Source: JANPII01 sp031424915
GTDB taxonomy: Bacteria; Pseudomonadota; Alphaproteobacteria; Rickettsiales; Midichloriaceae
Direction of reading: 5' to 3'
Assembly (NCBI GenBank): GCA_031424915.1
Contig: JANPII010000039.1
Coordinates: 1 to 8,035, forward strand
Length of the DNA: 8,035 nucleotides
Position 1 is the first letter of the stretch. Each line of letters starts with the position of its first letter. The notes beneath the pieces were generated by a model, which was not told where the DNA came from, ran no database searches, and saw only the letters and a list, made by a program, of their open reading frames with translations. Of this stretch, positions 5,446 to 8,035 are shown one piece after another. The position numbers were made by a program, and so were the translations under genes.

Positions 5446-8035
5446 ATGACCGATGAAAAGCAGAAAAATGATACTAAAAACGTATCAACCGGGGGAAAGC
5501 TTGGGTTAAGCGGTACATTGGGCGGTGGCAAGCTCGGTATTGGTGCTGCGGGTCTTAGGCATTCTCAAGAAAAAGTAGTAGGAGGCCAGCGCAACAAAAT
5601 TGTAGTGGTGACCAAGCACCGTGGTATTGGCAAGCCAGGTCCACGTAATGATGTTACTGATTTAACGGAACACGAGCGGCAACAGCGCTTGCAACTCCTT
5701 AAGCAGGCAGAAGTACAACGCAAGATAGATGACAACAAACGGGCATTAAATATAGCTTCTATTGAGGCTTCTGAAGTAGAGAGCATAATACCTACGCCTA
5801 TTCCTATTCCTGAAAATGTAGCTATAGAGGCTCCGATAACTGAGCCCGTTGCAGCAGAACCATTAAGTTCTGCTAAAGTCACTCAAACTCTTCCACCGAT
5901 GCAACATGGAAAAGTACGTAATCTAGATCATTTGGATCGTCCACAACGAGTTGAGGCAGCTGAGGCAGATGCACCTGCTGCACCGACCCCTGCAGTAGTT
6001 AAGCCTGAGGAGGCAGCAAAAGTAGGAGAAGATCGTAGTAAGTTTAAGAAAAAGGAAGGGCGAAGAGAAGATGAAGTGGAAGAGCGTGAAATTGCGGTCA
6101 ATCGTCGTGCTGGAGGTGGCGTTAAGCGCTCACAGAAACTAGTTTTAGTAAATGTGCTTAACACCATAGAAGGAGATAGCACTGAAGGTGGCCCTGAGGA
6201 AATTGGGGCGCGTCGAGGACGCAGCCTTAGCTCTATTAAGCGCGCACGCGAAAGAGCGCGTCGCCAAGCTGAAGAAAACCGTAGCAAAGAAAAAATCCTG
6301 CGTGAGATAATGTTACCTAATTTCATTAGCGTACAAGAGCTGGCTAACCGTATGGCAGAAAAAGCCATCGACGTTATGAAAGTTCTAATCAAAATGGGCA
6401 TGATGGTAACAATTAACCAATCAATAGATGCAGACACTGCTGAAATTGTTGTTAGTGAATTTGGTCATACTGTAAAACGAGTAAGTGATGAGGATATAGA
6501 GCGTATCTTAGTCAACGAAATTGCAGATCGCCCTGAAGATATGCAAGCACGGCCCCCAGTTGTAACAGTAATGGGTCACGTTGATCATGGTAAAACCTCG
6601 CTGCTTGATGCATTGCGCACAACCGATGTAGCAGCAAAAGAAGCCGGAGGTATTACGCAGCATATCGGTGCTTATCAAGTTACATTACAAAATGGCCGAC
6701 ACATTACCTTTCTTGACACCCCAGGACATGAAGCTTTTACTGCTATGCGTTCACGTGGTGCTAAAGTAACTGATATTGTAGTATTGGTAGTAGCAGCAGA
6801 TGATGGAATTATGGCTCAGACTATTGAGGCTATCAACCATGCAAAAGCAGCAAATGTGCCTATAATAGTTGCGATCAATAAAATGGATAAGGCCGATGCA
6901 AATCCAACAAGGGTTAAGAATGAACTGCTAATGCATAACCTAATTCCTGAAGAAATGGGAGGGGATACCATTATAGTTGAGGTATCTGCTAAAGCACGCA
7001 CGGGCTTAGATAAGCTAGAGGAAGTTATTTTGCTGCAAGCAGATGTCATAGATCTTAAAGCTAACGCTGATCGCCCTGCAGCTGGCACAGTAATAGAGTC
7101 GAAAATGGATAAAGGCCGTGGACCCGTGGCAACTCTATTAGTACAGGTTGGTACTTTGCAGATTGGTGACATTGTAGTGGCTGGCACATCTTATGGGAAA
7201 GTACGTGCGGTATTGGATGATAAAGGAAGGCAGATGCAAGTTGTATCGCCCTCAACCCCAGTAGAAGTGCAAGGGCTTAACCAAGTGCCAAGCGCTGGTG
7301 ATTTGTTTATGGTAGCACCTAATGAGAAGGTAGCACGTGACATTGTAGATTTACGTAGTCACCGTGAGCGTCAGAAGCGCTTAATTGCCAATAGCCGTTT
7401 ATCTCTTGAGCAGATGTTTATCAAAGCAGGAGAGGGGGGCCTAAAAGAAGTAAATGTGATAGTAAAAGCTGATGTACAGGGCTCAGTTGAGGCTATTGTA
7501 ACTAGCCTAGTTAAGCTAGCTACAAGCGAAGTGGCAATGAAGATTGCGCACAGCGGGGTTGGGGGTGTCACAGAGTCAGATGTCTCGCTGGCAGCTGCGT
7601 GTCAAGCTGTAATTCTCGCTTTTAACGTACGTACCAACAATGAAGCACGGGAATTAGCTAAATCTAGCGGAGTGGATATTACCTATTACTCTATTATTTA
7701 TAATCTTATAGATGATATGAAAGCAGCCATGGGTGGTATGCTTTCCCCAACAGTGCGTGAGGAATATCTTGGGACTGCGGAAATACGCCAGGTGTTTAAT
7801 ATTACTAAGGCAGGCAAGATTGCAGGGTGTTTTGTCACTGATGGCTTAATTAGACGTAATTCCAACATAAGGTTGATACGTGATAATGTAGTTATACATG
7901 ATGGAAAGTTAAAAATGCTTAAGCGCTTTAAAGAAGATGCGCGCGAGGTGCGTGCTGGGTTTGAATGTGGAGCCTCATTAGATCGTTATGAAGATATAAA
8001 AGTAGGTGACCGGATTGAGTGCTATGACTTGAAAG
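5446..8035 (+). CDS. infB: Translation initiation factor IF2 (3' end cut by window)
   Basis: GTPase that places initiator fMet-tRNA on the 30S subunit and promotes 50S joining. 863 complete codons are visible and the frame stays open to the window edge. The last residues, VGDRIECYDLK, suggest only about 8-15 residues are missing. Order of parts: a long, low-complexity N-terminal region (about 1-290) with a Gly-rich start, a charged coiled segment and a PTPIPIP stretch; an IF2_N helical domain (about 285-340); then the G domain. The GTPase motifs are intact: G1 GHVDHGKT 377-384, GGIT for G2, G3 DTPGH 424-428, G4 NKMD 478-481 and G5 SAK 514-516. The remaining residues correspond to domains II, III and the fMet-tRNA-binding C-terminal domain. 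The gene follows nusA directly; the ylxR gene found between them in many alphaproteobacteria is absent. Confidence 0.98.
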   Translation, partial: MTDEKQKNDTKNVSTGGKLGLSGTLGGGKLGIGAAGLRHSQEKVVGGQRNKIVVVTKHRGIGKPGPRNDVTDLTEHERQQRLQLLKQAEVQRKIDDNKRALNIASIEASEVESIIPTPIPIPENVAIEAPITEPVAAEPLSSAKVTQTLPPMQHGKVRNLDHLDRPQRVEAAEADAPAAPTPAVVKPEEAAKVGEDRSKFKKKEGRREDEVEEREIAVNRRAGGGVKRSQKLVLVNVLNTIEGDSTEGGPEEIGARRGRSLSSIKRARERARRQAEENRSKEKILREIMLPNFISVQELANRMAEKAIDVMKVLIKMGMMVTINQSIDADTAEIVVSEFGHTVKRVSDEDIERILVNEIADRPEDMQARPPVVTVMGHVDHGKTSLLDALRTTDVAAKEAGGITQHIGAYQVTLQNGRHITFLDTPGHEAFTAMRSRGAKVTDIVVLVVAADDGIMAQTIEAINHAKAANVPIIVAINKMDKADANPTRVKNELLMHNLIPEEMGGDTIIVEVSAKARTGLDKLEEVILLQADVIDLKANADRPAAGTVIESKMDKGRGPVATLLVQVGTLQIGDIVVAGTSYGKVRAVLDDKGRQMQVVSPSTPVEVQGLNQVPSAGDLFMVAPNEKVARDIVDLRSHRERQKRLIANSRLSLEQMFIKAGEGGLKEVNVIVKADVQGSVEAIVTSLVKLATSEVAMKIAHSGVGGVTESDVSLAAACQAVILAFNVRTNNEARELAKSSGVDITYYSIIYNLIDDMKAAMGGMLSPTVREEYLGTAEIRQVFNITKAGKIAGCFVTDGLIRRNSNIRLIRDNVVIHDGKLKMLKRFKEDAREVRAGFECGASLDRYEDIKVGDRIECYDLK

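Noticed and set aside
5565..6437. Minus-strand open frames of 105 and 169 codons opposite the start of infB.
   Set aside because: They are Ser/Arg/Leu-rich shadows of the infB low-complexity region, with no recognisable domain, and the + strand is clearly coding here.
6816..7571. Minus-strand open frames of 64-123 codons opposite the IF2 G domain and domain II.
   Set aside because: The + strand encodes conserved IF2 motifs throughout, and the antisense products resemble no family and are not spaced like genes.
1..8035. Search by eye for CRISPR arrays, toxin-antitoxin pairs, phage genes, retron or defence genes.
   Set aside because: No regularly spaced repeats and no unfamiliar protein genes are present. 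All the long + strand frames belong to recognised housekeeping families.

Overview
This window looks like a chromosomal housekeeping segment from an alphaproteobacterium with moderate-to-low GC. I infer a Rickettsiales- or Holosporales-like lineage. The reasons are the rimP-nusA-infB order with no ylxR gene between nusA and infB, an IF2 N-terminal region that is acidic and basic by turns and resembles the alphaproteobacterial type, an adjacent tRNA-Val(UAC)/tRNA-Asp(GUC) pair with encoded CCA ends, and a LolA-type carrier that implies an outer membrane. Assignment to an order is an inference from gene order and general resemblance, not from a search.

Layout from left to right, all genes on the + strand. 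(1) Positions 1-168: a short upstream region with a possible promoter for the first gene. (2) 169-1962: an intact M3B zinc metallopeptidase, oligoendopeptidase F. (3) 1963-2474: about 510 bases with no credible gene. It holds two adjacent perfect hairpins, a solitary copy of a repeat end, and a roughly 160-bp element bounded by a 32-bp imperfect inverted repeat that looks like a small non-autonomous transposon (MITE-like) or an IS remnant. (4) 2475-2636: tRNA-Val and tRNA-Asp, nine bases apart. (5) 2659-3249: lolA, beginning only 22 bases after the tRNA-Asp CCA and lacking a visible Shine-Dalgarno sequence. (6) 3256-3320: a good promoter followed at once by a GC-rich hairpin and six Ts. (7) 3346-8035: the rimP-nusA-infB operon, with infB cut off by the window edge a few residues before its expected end.

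Functionally, rimP, nusA and infB link 30S maturation, transcription elongation/antitermination and translation initiation. Their tight spacing (30 and 12 bases) supports one transcript. The hairpin plus T-run between the putative promoter and rimP could be simply the lolA terminator, or an attenuator for the operon, in which NusA itself might act. LolA moves lipoproteins across the periplasm, and PepF degrades short peptides in the cytoplasm.

I found no defence system, prophage, CRISPR array or unfamiliar protein family. All substantial protein genes are recognisable and look intact. What deserves a second look is non-coding: the inverted-repeat element and its outward-facing -10 box, the paired hairpins, the tRNA-lolA junction and the rimP leader.
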